Shown: positions 7,901 through 12,560 of the stretch, one piece after another | Layout: every line of letters begins with the position of its first letter | Position numbering within the stretch: position 1 is the stretch's first letter | Source of the DNA: Candidatus Sungbacteria bacterium RIFCSPHIGHO2_01_FULL_50_25 | GTDB lineage: Bacteria > Patescibacteriota > Minisyncoccia > Sungbacterales > HO2-52-23 | Assembly: GCA_001822215.1 (NCBI GenBank) | Contig: MHQD01000001.1 | Span: 1-12,560, forward strand | DNA length: 12,560 nt | Direction of reading: 5' to 3' | Position numbers and translations under genes: made by a program | The notes under the pieces: generated by a model | Seen by the model: the letters and a program-made list of their open reading frames with translations, nothing else | Database searches by the model: none | Told to the model about the DNA's origin: nothing

Positions 7901-8587
7901 TTCAACTGTGATGGAATTTACCGTGATATCTCCGTCCGCGCTTGCACTAAGGACTACCTTTGTGAACGGAACTCGCGCACCCTTTTCAGGGGCGAGAGAC
8001 GCCGCCGGCTGGTCAGCCGCCGCGGATACTGTAAGGCCGCTGCCTGATGGCACTGGCCCGGGTCCTGGCGGTGGCGTTACTACAGGGCCTGCTGCCATAA
8101 GCGCGTCATACTTTGCCCGCGAAATCGAACCAAAGTATCCTGCTGTTGGCGCTACACCATTTGCCGCCTGCCATGCTCCGACAGCCGCTTTTGTTTTTGC
8201 ACCAAAGTAGGTTGTTTCGCTACCCGGTGAACCTGCGCCGCTTGCCGAAACCTGATGGCCTGCGCTATTTAGATACTGCTGCAAACATTTTACATCATCA
8301 CCGCTCACCCCTTGGGAGAGGTTACGCGTAAATGAGCATTTCCCTGCCGGACTTGGAGCCGGGACAACCGGTCCGCCCGTGAGGGATGATTTGACGTTTG
8401 CGATAGTCGCGGCGTCTACTCCAAAAGACTGGAGAAGCGCTACGAACGTATCAATTTGCACTTGCGTGAGCGAAGCGCCTTGCGCCACAACCGGCACAAA
8501 TGCGGTCACTCCCGAAAGTGCGACTACGGTTGCCATTGTAGCGAATTTCGCTTTGAAGCCGCCGTAGCCTTTGTGAATATTACTCAT
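4985..8587 (-). CDS. Putative S-layer-like surface protein with peptidoglycan-binding-like domain
   Basis: The protein has 1200 residues. A signal peptide covers about 1-38 (hydrophobic ATVVALSGVTAFVPVVAQG). A short helical pair (40-70, LTQVQIDTFVALLQSFGVDA) follows, then a PG_binding_1-like domain (84-165, with C84 and C101, YFGAKTKAAV and YFGSISRAKYDAL) and a proline-rich linker (168-182). The rest is a chain of roughly six Ser/Thr-rich, Lys-poor beta modules starting near 185, 335, 500, 650, 815 and 985, with recurring strand patterns such as VPKG(S/T)-K. It closes with a tail DFIWSPN...DWLNGFQVPGLP (1161-1189). This is the architecture of the putative S-layer proteins I know from Parcubacteria, so a structural role outside the cell is likely. 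The start is the ATG at 8587, since it opens the signal peptide; an in-frame TTG at 8704 would add 39 basic, low-complexity residues. It ends with TAATAA inside a small hairpin and has its own terminator. Its leader is long and structured. Confidence 0.9.
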   Translation of the reverse strand: MSNIHKGYGGFKAKFATMATVVALSGVTAFVPVVAQGASLTQVQIDTFVALLQSFGVDAATIANVKSSLTGGPVVPAPSPAGKCSFTRNLSQGVSGDDVKCLQQYLNSAGHQVSASGAGSPGSETTYFGAKTKAAVGAWQAANGVAPTAGYFGSISRAKYDALMAAGPVVTPPPGPGPVPSGSGLTVSAAADQPAASLAPEKGARVPFTKVVLSASADGDITVNSITVERQGLLDDTAIDGVVVLDEAGVQIGLVKTLNASHRATLTEKITVAKGTSKTVMIAANMATDLDQESGQVGRLAVVAVDAGTASVNGLPVVGNSMTVNSTLAIGSLASPTRGSLDPGAARTALEVGSKNFLASSGKWTAGSAEPIMLTQIRWYQAGSAGTGDLKNVRAVINNVEYPATASSDGRYYVAQLGSSIEVDKGGNIEVAIRVDIEGGSDRTIDFDIQRRTDVVVKGKTYGYYITPDNGSTANTSTQGEAFTSTEPYYDGYSHTISKGSLRVEKSNTVPAGNVPVDVSNTTLGAFTLEAKGEAIQITSFKLSFLLSSGEAGTQLDNVSVYNSTGGVVAGPKDVDATTQTTFTDTWTVPVGAQVYTVKGKLTTDFEDSDTVQVSIDPDADITAKGEVTGLSVTASPTSSTTANTQTVKRASLRVAIGNTPSSQNVVRGVNGFHFATVQYDATDSGEDLRITTQKLGLTPANGGSATDINSCKLFDGTTALTTGSNAVEPDESTANTEDALTFNMDGTGFIIPKGSTKNIDVKCNISNTPLSSETFRIGLTSTNSDTTVAGKDTGVSVTESVTLNTGSTMTIKTGGALSVTLDASSPTSERYGIAGKADVLLGVLKVHATDEAIVLERIALTLSSSTASTSDLTNDNSKMVSLWDGATKVGTAVFQGSETRATSTLSTSVIVPKDGDKVITIKGDLATLGVSLPATRGHLVAVNYDGEAVTTTRGIGQSSGNQINPSTSTDTAGAGVRLVQTYPTLERLSVPSNTLANGEMTLYRFKVTADAADDLGLARVTFRVSSTSVATTSAFKLFAYTDSGFSTNAYAINPVHSRASIDVVGENIWNGNEGTVADSEIVFYFNPVANSNPGASLLTHEALNIPLGASRYFELRGTLSGVTTGDSITVALLGDASFASNTNLVNRQTADAVDTATHDDFIWSPNTTSTSATTTNDWLNGFQVPGLPSIEMSQQNFTK

Positions 8588-8660
8588 AAAATTGTTATCT
8601 ATAATTAAGCCGAAACTTCTCCGCCGCCCTCTTCGTTTATATAGTAGGCAAGAAGGCAAG

Positions 8661-8711
8661 GAGAGTTCCGATGTTCGGAACGCTCTTTTTTTATCCGTCG
8701 ACAACGGATAA
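8661..8711. promoter_or_regulatory. Two adjacent hairpins upstream of the S-layer-like gene
   Basis: Hairpin A: 8661-8671 and 8675-8685 pair over 11 bp with one mismatch around a 3-nt loop, and seven T follow on the plus strand, giving a terminator-like shape for plus-strand transcription. Hairpin B: TTATCCGT (8691-8698) and ACGGATAA (8704-8711) are exact 8-bp arms around 5 nt. In the S-layer-like mRNA they would be two tandem stem-loops ending 74 nt before the ATG at 8587. They may serve as a stabilising leader, operator dyads or a block to antisense transcription; the sequence does not decide. Confidence 0.55.
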
Positions 8712-8781
8712 TCTCGAACGCTCCATTCATTAATAATCGTATATCGAATCTTTACCGATCATTCCATTGGAGAAAGTCTTA

Positions 8782-9006
8782 TCACCCCTCATCCGTCCGC
8801 ACCTCGCCACCCCGTGTGTATATCGACCACGGCATGCGCGAAGACAGAAAAATAAGAGGATCGACCGGATCTTTTCTCCATCCATTATTCAATAATCTTA
8901 CTGCTCTTGTTTCTTATTCAATTGTCAAAGTACACTCCATTTCTTCCGCATCTCCCAAAAACTGAATGCCTGGAATTTCCATTCCATCTTCTGGCTTAAC
9001 CATCAT
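8782..9006 (-). pseudogene. Small 74-codon frame interrupted by one TAA
   Basis: From ATG-ATG at 9006/9003 the frame encodes 30 residues (MMVKPEDGMEIPGIQFLGDA...) and stops at TAA (8916-8914). In the same frame a further 43 sense codons follow (ending ...YTRGGEVRTDEG) to a TGA at 8784-8782. An in-frame TAA lies directly before the first ATG, so this is the only start. Either the first 30 codons are a small gene, or the whole is a decayed 73-residue gene with one nonsense mutation, or both parts are chance. I do not recognise either part. Promoter-like boxes precede it. Confidence 0.28.
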
Positions 9007-9008
9007 TT

Positions 9009-9037
9009 ATAGTACTAAACCAGAATACGAATTGCAA
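9009..9037 (-). promoter_or_regulatory. Possible promoter of the small interrupted frame
   Basis: On the minus strand, TTGCAA (9037-9032) and TACTAT (9014-9009) are 17 nt apart, each 4/6 to consensus. Five nucleotides separate the -10 box from the second ATG at 9003, a geometry close to that of the other start-proximal promoters in this window. Confidence 0.35.
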
Positions 9038-9259
9038 ATCCCCAAACTGTGTATATCTAAAACAACGAAAAAATAGCTTATCTAAAGCGATTTTTGATTT
9101 CGTTCTTCATGCTTATGATTTATTATAAATTTAAGGTTTTTCACGGGCAATAGCCACTTTTCCACACCTTGCCACTCATTATATATCTATTCTTACGGAG
9201 AACTCCGCTAAACAATGAGAATAAATACTCATCAACTATAGAGATCTGGCTGGGGCTTG

Positions 9260-10078
9260 TCAATCATCTGACGCCTTGCTGAGAAAATAGGTTGTCCAGC
9301 GTTTTTCACCTTCTCTCCCGAGCATTTTCCTTGATACAAGGTCCTGGAGGTCGCGCTGGATGGTTTTCGAGCTCACCCCGGAAAAAAGCGCGTGAATATC
9401 GCCAAGCTTCGCCTTTTTATCTCCCTTTTGGAGATGGCCAATAATGGTTTTTTGCCGCTCAGAAACAGGCCCTTTGCCTGATTTATGTCCTATATGTCCT
9501 TTAGGCACGCCGATACTTTCCCTAATATCCACCTGCTCATGCCCTCCAGATGACTCAACCGAACTGCTTCTTGCCGGCCTTGCAGAAGAATCCCCGTCCG
9601 CAATATCAGAAGCATGGCCATCAGCCATATGAAATTCAACGCCGCTCAAAGGACTCCTGTGACGAAGAGGTTTTTCATGATATTCGGCAACATTATCTCG
9701 ATCGGCGGGCGCCGGATCTTTACGGCTTCTCACATCCTCATCCATGTCCGATAGCCGTGCTTCGTTTTTAAAAAATCTGGCCAAAAACTCATATTCCCGA
9801 TAAAGGACAGAGAGGTTGATCGGCCTTACCACGCGCAATGTTTGGGCTATTTCAATATACCCCTTTATGGCTTCAATACGGGCAAAAACCTGGAGCGCTT
9901 TTCCTTCGGTATTTCCTCCATATCCAAACTCCGCGATACACGAGAAAATCTCATTCGCTTTTTCACGCATTTGCTTCCGCAATACCTCGCTTTTCGGAAA
10001 AAAATCAGTCACCCGGTAAAGCGCAAGCGTAAGCTCAAAGGCCTCTTTTTTTATCTCTTCCAAGAGTTTTGGAGGCAT
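9260..10078 (-). CDS. Probable regulator: four-helix-bundle domain plus C-terminal winged helix
   Basis: With the ATG at 10078 the protein has 272 residues. Residues 1-108 are helical (KLLEEIKKEAFELTLALY, FPKSEVLRKQMREKANEIF, ALQVFARIEAIKGYIEIAQT, LYREYEFLARFF), resembling the four-helix bundle of Avd/S23-type proteins. Residues 109-203 are a polar, low-complexity linker with many S, D, H and G. Residues 204-268 are a DeoR-like winged helix: SERQKTIIGHL, KLGDIHALFSGVSSKTIQRD (recognition helix SKTIQRDLQDLV) and the wing REGEKRWTTYFL. It is likely a DNA-binding transcription factor whose N-terminal bundle oligomerises; its ligand and targets are unknown. A longer start at 10240 is rejected because it would overlap the divergent gene by 80 bp and cross both promoters. 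A good promoter ends 6 nt before 10078, so the mRNA is probably leaderless. It faces the 10160 operon across a dyad, consistent with autoregulation. It ends in TGA. Confidence 0.85.
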   Translation of the reverse strand: MPPKLLEEIKKEAFELTLALYRVTDFFPKSEVLRKQMREKANEIFSCIAEFGYGGNTEGKALQVFARIEAIKGYIEIAQTLRVVRPINLSVLYREYEFLARFFKNEARLSDMDEDVRSRKDPAPADRDNVAEYHEKPLRHRSPLSGVEFHMADGHASDIADGDSSARPARSSSVESSGGHEQVDIRESIGVPKGHIGHKSGKGPVSERQKTIIGHLQKGDKKAKLGDIHALFSGVSSKTIQRDLQDLVSRKMLGREGEKRWTTYFLSKASDD

Positions 10079-10084
10079 TCCACC

Positions 10085-10113
10085 AGTGTAGAAATTAGAA
10101 AATAATGTGTCAA
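10085..10113 (-). promoter_or_regulatory. Promoter of the regulator gene, likely leaderless
   Basis: On the minus strand there is a perfect -35 TTGACA (10113-10108), a 17-nt spacer and -10 TACACT (10090-10085, 4/6). Six nucleotides (GGTGGA) separate it from the ATG at 10078, putting the expected transcription start on that A. GGTGG is too close to the ATG to act as a normal ribosome binding site. Confidence 0.65.
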
Positions 10114-10128
10114 ACTTGCAAGATTGAC
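10109..10128. promoter_or_regulatory. Candidate operator dyad shared by divergent promoters
   Basis: The sequence GTCAA-n-CTTGCAAG-n-TTGAC is a 20-bp dyad with 9 of 10 pairs matching; only 10114/10123 (A/A) fail. The ends of the dyad are the -35 boxes of both divergent promoters. A bound dimer would cover both promoters. The adjacent winged-helix regulator is the obvious candidate ligand, by inference from position. Confidence 0.5.
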
Positions 10129-10153
10129 CGATGAGGAACAAGGACGCTAGTAT
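10124..10153 (+). promoter_or_regulatory. Promoter of the membrane protein/zinc-enzyme unit, likely leaderless
   Basis: TTGACC (10124-10129, 5/6), an 18-nt spacer and TAGTAT (10148-10153, 4/6) are followed by 6 nt and the ATG at 10160. The expected transcription start is the A of the ATG. If translation instead began at the second ATG (10166), AGGA at 10154-10157 would be spaced like a Shine-Dalgarno, but it would lie upstream of the predicted transcript start. Confidence 0.6.
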
Positions 10154-10159
10154 AGGAAC

Positions 10160-10627
10160 ATGGCTATGCGTCTTACAAAATCCCTTGCTGGAGTCGGAGC
10201 GGTCATCCTTGTCGGCGCCGGGGTTCTTTTTTTTATCCAATACCTAAACGAAAAAGAAAGTCCGGAAAAGAAAGCCGAAGAAGCCATGCGCCAGATCGAG
10301 AAAGCGTACCGCGAGGATCCATACGGGGGCATTACTCCTGAAGAAACGCTCCAGCTTTTTATTGACGCGCTGAAAAAAGGAGATACTGATCTTGCGGCGA
10401 AATATTTCGTGCTGGATAAACAGGAGGAGATGAGAGTTGATCTTGATTTGGTAAAGGAGAAAGGGTTACTAGACGAACTCTTAGTAGATCTCGAGAGAAC
10501 GGTTAAGACAAAAACAAGCAACGAAGAAGTCTTCTTCGTTGCATCCGACGAAGAAAACATTGTAAAAATACAGATGATCATTGGATGGAATCAGAACAAT
10601 AAAAAATGGAAAATCTACGAGTTGTGA
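10160..10627 (+). CDS. Small membrane-anchored protein of unknown function
   Basis: The protein has 155 residues. A single hydrophobic segment covers about 9-27 (LAGVGAVILVGAGVLFFIQY) after K7, so the protein is probably anchored with its C-terminal part outside. A charged helix (32-52, rich in E, K, A) follows. A compact domain begins with TPEETLQLFIDALKKGDTDL (59-78) and AAKYFVLDKQEE; this pattern of a helix pair followed by beta strands resembles NTF2/DUF4878-like exported domains, but I cannot assign it firmly. The C-terminal half (120-155) is beta-strand-like (EEVFFVAS, NIVKIQMIIGW, KKWKIYEL). It is the first gene of a plus-strand unit; its end overlaps the next gene, so expression is coupled. 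Codons 120-128 are encoded by a perfect 25-nt palindrome. It ends in TGA. Confidence 0.85.
   Translation: MAMRLTKSLAGVGAVILVGAGVLFFIQYLNEKESPEKKAEEAMRQIEKAYREDPYGGITPEETLQLFIDALKKGDTDLAAKYFVLDKQEEMRVDLDLVKEKGLLDELLVDLERTVKTKTSNEEVFFVASDEENIVKIQMIIGWNQNNKKWKIYEL
10518..10542. repeat. Perfect 25-nt palindrome inside the small membrane protein gene
   Basis: GCAACGAAGAAG (10518-10529) and CTTCTTCGTTGC (10531-10542) are exact reverse complements around a single central T. It encodes SNEEVFFVA (residues 120-128). As RNA the inner pairs must open to form a loop, leaving a stem of about 10 to 11 bp. No T-run follows it. Confidence 0.93.
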
Positions 10628-12560
10628 AACCATTCCTGATCAGCATGATTGGGGGGACACTTTTTGTGCTCCCTTTTTTTGTATCCGGGTATGACGATAC
10701 TACGACGCACCGCGCGCTCACCCAGGAAATCATCAACTTTTTCAACTATTCATATCCGGATTATGAAATACCGCGATCAGACGGCGAAGAAATCATCCAG
10801 GGAAGCGAAGACGAGGATTCTGACACGCGGTGGCTCTACCATTTCTTCGACCCCGTGAATAACCGCGGCCTTGTTCTTGAAACCGAAGCGCCGTATAAAG
10901 ACCCGGAACTTGCCTATATCGGAGCCGCGGCTGATCTCCAGAAAGAATGGGAAAGCTCGAAAGAATGGGCGGAAAATACGCTTCTCCAAGGGAACCGGGA
11001 AGACTCCTTATTCGCGGGAATGTTCACAGACCTTTTTTCGGATGACGACGACTATTCATGGGAGCGCGCGATTTACGACTACTCATGGATTGATAAAAAT
11101 CGTGGACTCCGGGGGCTCGGGCATATTCTTCATCTTTTGGAAGATAAAACCGTCCCTGACCACACGAGAAACGATGCGCATCCGCCAATGCTTGATCTTG
11201 GAAGTCCGTATGAATACTGGACAAAAAAATTCAATCGATCGACGATCTACATATCAACACTTGGGCTAAGACCCATAGAACTTTCTCATATAACTGATTA
11301 TTTTGAGTCACTTGCTAGATATTCTAATGCGAATTTCTTTAGCAAGGATACAATTTCTACAATAGAGTATTCCGATCCAAAAATCATTAGTGAAAAATAT
11401 CAGAGGCTAAGCGATGGGAGATATTATTTGTTTGGCTATGGAAGAGATCCGAACACAAAAGAACTATTCCCGCTAGTACAAATAAAAAAAGGATACTCAT
11501 CAGAAGAATCAGTGACGTACTCACTGAGAGATACGGATGATTTAATCTTAAATGGGTACTGGACTCGGCTTTCAAAACAAGCGGTTTTGCATGGCGCAGG
11601 CGCGATGAAGCTGTTTTTCGACGAAGTCGCTAAAGAGAAAAAAACGCGCGCTCTCTACGACAAAAACCGCTCATGGCTTGGGAAAAAATTCGATTCAATC
11701 GCGGGGATTATCTTCGGATACAAAGGCGCGCCGACCTCTCCTGAAGACATTCCTGTCCCTCCCGCGCCCCCGCCCCAACCGCAAGTGACGATTATAGAGC
11801 CGATAATACCCAAAAAACCGCAAACCCTTGGAGTGGCGACCGAGGATCCGGCCGCGCCCCCCGCCTTGCCGCAATCTCCGACAACTGACACGTCTCCTTC
11901 GCTTCCGATCGCAGGAGTGGGAGGCGCGCCGCCAAAACCCGAAGCGGCCGCAGAGCCGGAAGTAATGGCGCCCGAAGCCGGAGGAACGGGAACGTCAACC
12001 GCCACATCGTCAGAGGTCGTAATCGCGCCCCCGCATATCATCGAGCCCTCGGCAAGCACGACAGCGTTCTCAACTACGACAATCACATTCGTCGGGACCG
12101 CAGAGCCAGAAAGGATAATCATCGAAACAACAACCGGAGCAACGACAACCGCAGACGGCGCGGGCGCTTGGACGCTCATACTCACTCCCCTCGCGCGCGG
12201 AACAACAACTCTTCTCTTTTTTGCGAAAGACAGAGAGGGGTATACGTCTGCCGGAACCGCGCGCGAAATCTTTATCGGCCCCGAAGGGCCGGATGTTTCG
12301 CTTACAATAGAAAACTGCGCGCATTCATTATCGCCGGAACTCTGCCTTACCACGGAACCCGTGCTCACGCTCATATGGTCATTTGAAGATGGAGCGGCGT
12401 CTGCGGCGCTTGAATGCGGCGTAATGGACAGCGCAGGCGAAAAACCGTGCACCGCCTTTGCTCCTGACATGGGAACAACGACGTATATGTATGAAAAGTG
12501 GGAGCAAAGCGCGCTCTACCGATTCCGCGCCCGCGCGCAAGACGGAGAAGGGAATGAAAC
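10606..12560 (+). CDS. Secreted zinc phospholipase C/P1-nuclease-like protein with proline-rich linker and Ig-like modules, C-terminus beyond the window
   Basis: The frame is open for 651 codons to the right edge. A signal peptide covers about 1-28 (LISMIGGTLFVLPFFVSG). Residues 29-375 resemble the zinc-dependent phospholipase C/S1-P1 nuclease fold: THRALTQEI (34-42) carries a candidate metal-binding His, and GHILHLLEDKTVPDHTRND (172-190) carries H176-X3-D180-X5-H186. That spacing matches the H118/D122/H128 zinc ligands known for Bacillus cereus phospholipase C. Further ligands are not certain. Residues about 376-480 are a Pro/Ala/Glu-rich linker. Residues about 483-558 look like a bacterial Ig-like module (TFVGTAEPERIIIETTTG) and 563 onward looks like a second one, with C571, C580, C604 and C615. 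An enzyme displayed on a stalk is inferred; lipid versus nucleic acid as substrate is open. The ATG at 10606 overlaps the upstream gene by 22 nt. A GTG at 10624 (GTGA overlap) is a good alternative. Codon use shifts inside the gene, with an AT-rich block at about 11260-11580. Confidence 0.85.
   Translation, partial: MENLRVVKPFLISMIGGTLFVLPFFVSGYDDTTTHRALTQEIINFFNYSYPDYEIPRSDGEEIIQGSEDEDSDTRWLYHFFDPVNNRGLVLETEAPYKDPELAYIGAAADLQKEWESSKEWAENTLLQGNREDSLFAGMFTDLFSDDDDYSWERAIYDYSWIDKNRGLRGLGHILHLLEDKTVPDHTRNDAHPPMLDLGSPYEYWTKKFNRSTIYISTLGLRPIELSHITDYFESLARYSNANFFSKDTISTIEYSDPKIISEKYQRLSDGRYYLFGYGRDPNTKELFPLVQIKKGYSSEESVTYSLRDTDDLILNGYWTRLSKQAVLHGAGAMKLFFDEVAKEKKTRALYDKNRSWLGKKFDSIAGIIFGYKGAPTSPEDIPVPPAPPPQPQVTIIEPIIPKKPQTLGVATEDPAAPPALPQSPTTDTSPSLPIAGVGGAPPKPEAAAEPEVMAPEAGGTGTSTATSSEVVIAPPHIIEPSASTTAFSTTTITFVGTAEPERIIIETTTGATTTADGAGAWTLILTPLARGTTTLLFFAKDREGYTSAGTAREIFIGPEGPDVSLTIENCAHSLSPELCLTTEPVLTLIWSFEDGAASAALECGVMDSAGEKPCTAFAPDMGTTTYMYEKWEQSALYRFRARAQDGEGNE

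Larger units (their letters stand above)
8588..9259. other. 672-nt intergenic region, AT-rich, regulatory
   Basis: No confident gene lies here. The part nearest the S-layer-like gene (8588-8711) holds a purine-rich stretch and two hairpins. Positions 8782-9006 hold a small interrupted minus-strand frame. Positions 9038-9259 are AT-rich, with a small perfect stem (CGGAG-AA-CTCCG, 9196-9207) about 55 nt beyond the stop of the regulator gene; without a T-run it is not a convincing terminator. I saw no tRNA or conserved riboswitch motif and no clear promoter for the S-layer-like gene. Confidence 0.6.

Noticed and set aside
7392..8210. 272-codon open frame on the plus strand
   Set aside because: It is antisense to the S-layer-like gene and rich in Pro/Thr/Ala, as expected from complementing Gly/Ser/Ala codons. 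No signal or motif is present.
8588..8704. N-terminal extension of the S-layer-like protein from a TTG at 8704
   Set aside because: The 39 extra residues are basic and would precede and disrupt a normal signal peptide that starts at the ATG at 8587. The region also contains hairpins better read as leader.
9158..9166. DnaA-box-like TTTTCCACA in AT-rich DNA
   Set aside because: It is a single site with one mismatch to TTATCCACA and no dnaA, dnaN or box cluster nearby, so an origin is not supported.
9260..10078. Part of a diversity-generating retroelement, suggested by the Avd-like bundle
   Set aside because: There is no reverse transcriptase, template repeat or variable repeat in the window, and the bundle is fused to a DNA-binding domain.
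10079..10240. Extension of the regulator gene to an ATG at 10240
   Set aside because: It would run through both divergent promoters and 80 bp of the opposite gene. The helical domain begins at the ATG at 10078.
11655..12470. 271-codon open frame on the minus strand
   Set aside because: It lies fully opposite the zinc-enzyme-like gene, whose signal peptide, metal motif and continuous frame are convincing. The Ser/Ala/Val-rich translation is what the complement of a Pro/Ala/Thr-rich linker gives.
1..12560. UGA recoded as glycine (genetic code 25)
   Set aside because: TGA ends the methyltransferase, the regulator and the small membrane protein at positions fitting gene boundaries, and no clear gene contains an internal TGA.

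Overview
The window looks like part of a genome from the Candidate Phyla Radiation (Patescibacteria, Parcubacteria-like). This rests on three kinds of protein that I know from that group: a large secreted S-layer-like protein with an N-terminal peptidoglycan-binding-like domain, a four-helix-bundle plus winged-helix regulator, and a zinc phospholipase/P1-nuclease-like secreted protein with a proline-rich tail. Three genes end in TGA at positions that fit gene boundaries, so the standard bacterial code applies and the UGA-Gly code of Absconditabacteria/Gracilibacteria does not. No tRNA, rRNA, CRISPR array, transposase or phage gene is visible.

Positions 1-4740 (minus strand) form one tight probable operon. 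In order of transcription it holds a secreted peptidoglycan-binding-like protein (3733-4740), a membrane-anchored TPR protein (2908-3720), a SAM methyltransferase (2134-2907) and a tandem double glycosyltransferase (GT4-GT4 fusion, 1-2087, running off the left edge). A consensus-like promoter sits directly before 4740. The set suggests building or decorating a surface glycan beside the surface layer; that is inference from content and neighbourhood.

Positions 4741-4984 are a short noncoding spacer with two 36-nt dyad repeats (33/36 identical) interleaved with two hairpin terminators. The 1200-residue S-layer-like gene (4985-8587, minus) follows, with a structured leader upstream of it (hairpins at 8661-8711). 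Positions 8588-9259 hold no confident gene. Within them is a 74-codon minus-strand frame interrupted by one TAA, preceded by promoter-like elements.

Positions 9260-12560 are a divergent pair of transcription units. A probable DNA-binding regulator (9260-10078, minus) faces a two-gene plus-strand unit: a small membrane-anchored protein (10160-10627) and a large secreted zinc-enzyme-like protein (10606 to beyond the right edge). The two promoters stand back to back over one 20-bp dyad, an arrangement that suggests shared control, possibly by the regulator itself.

The most notable points are these. The three best promoters all place the -10 box exactly 6 nt before an ATG, which implies leaderless mRNAs. 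A perfect 19-bp-arm hairpin lies inside the methyltransferase coding sequence, and a perfect 25-nt palindrome lies inside the small membrane protein gene. The glycosyltransferase gene is an uninterrupted fusion of two complete enzymes.
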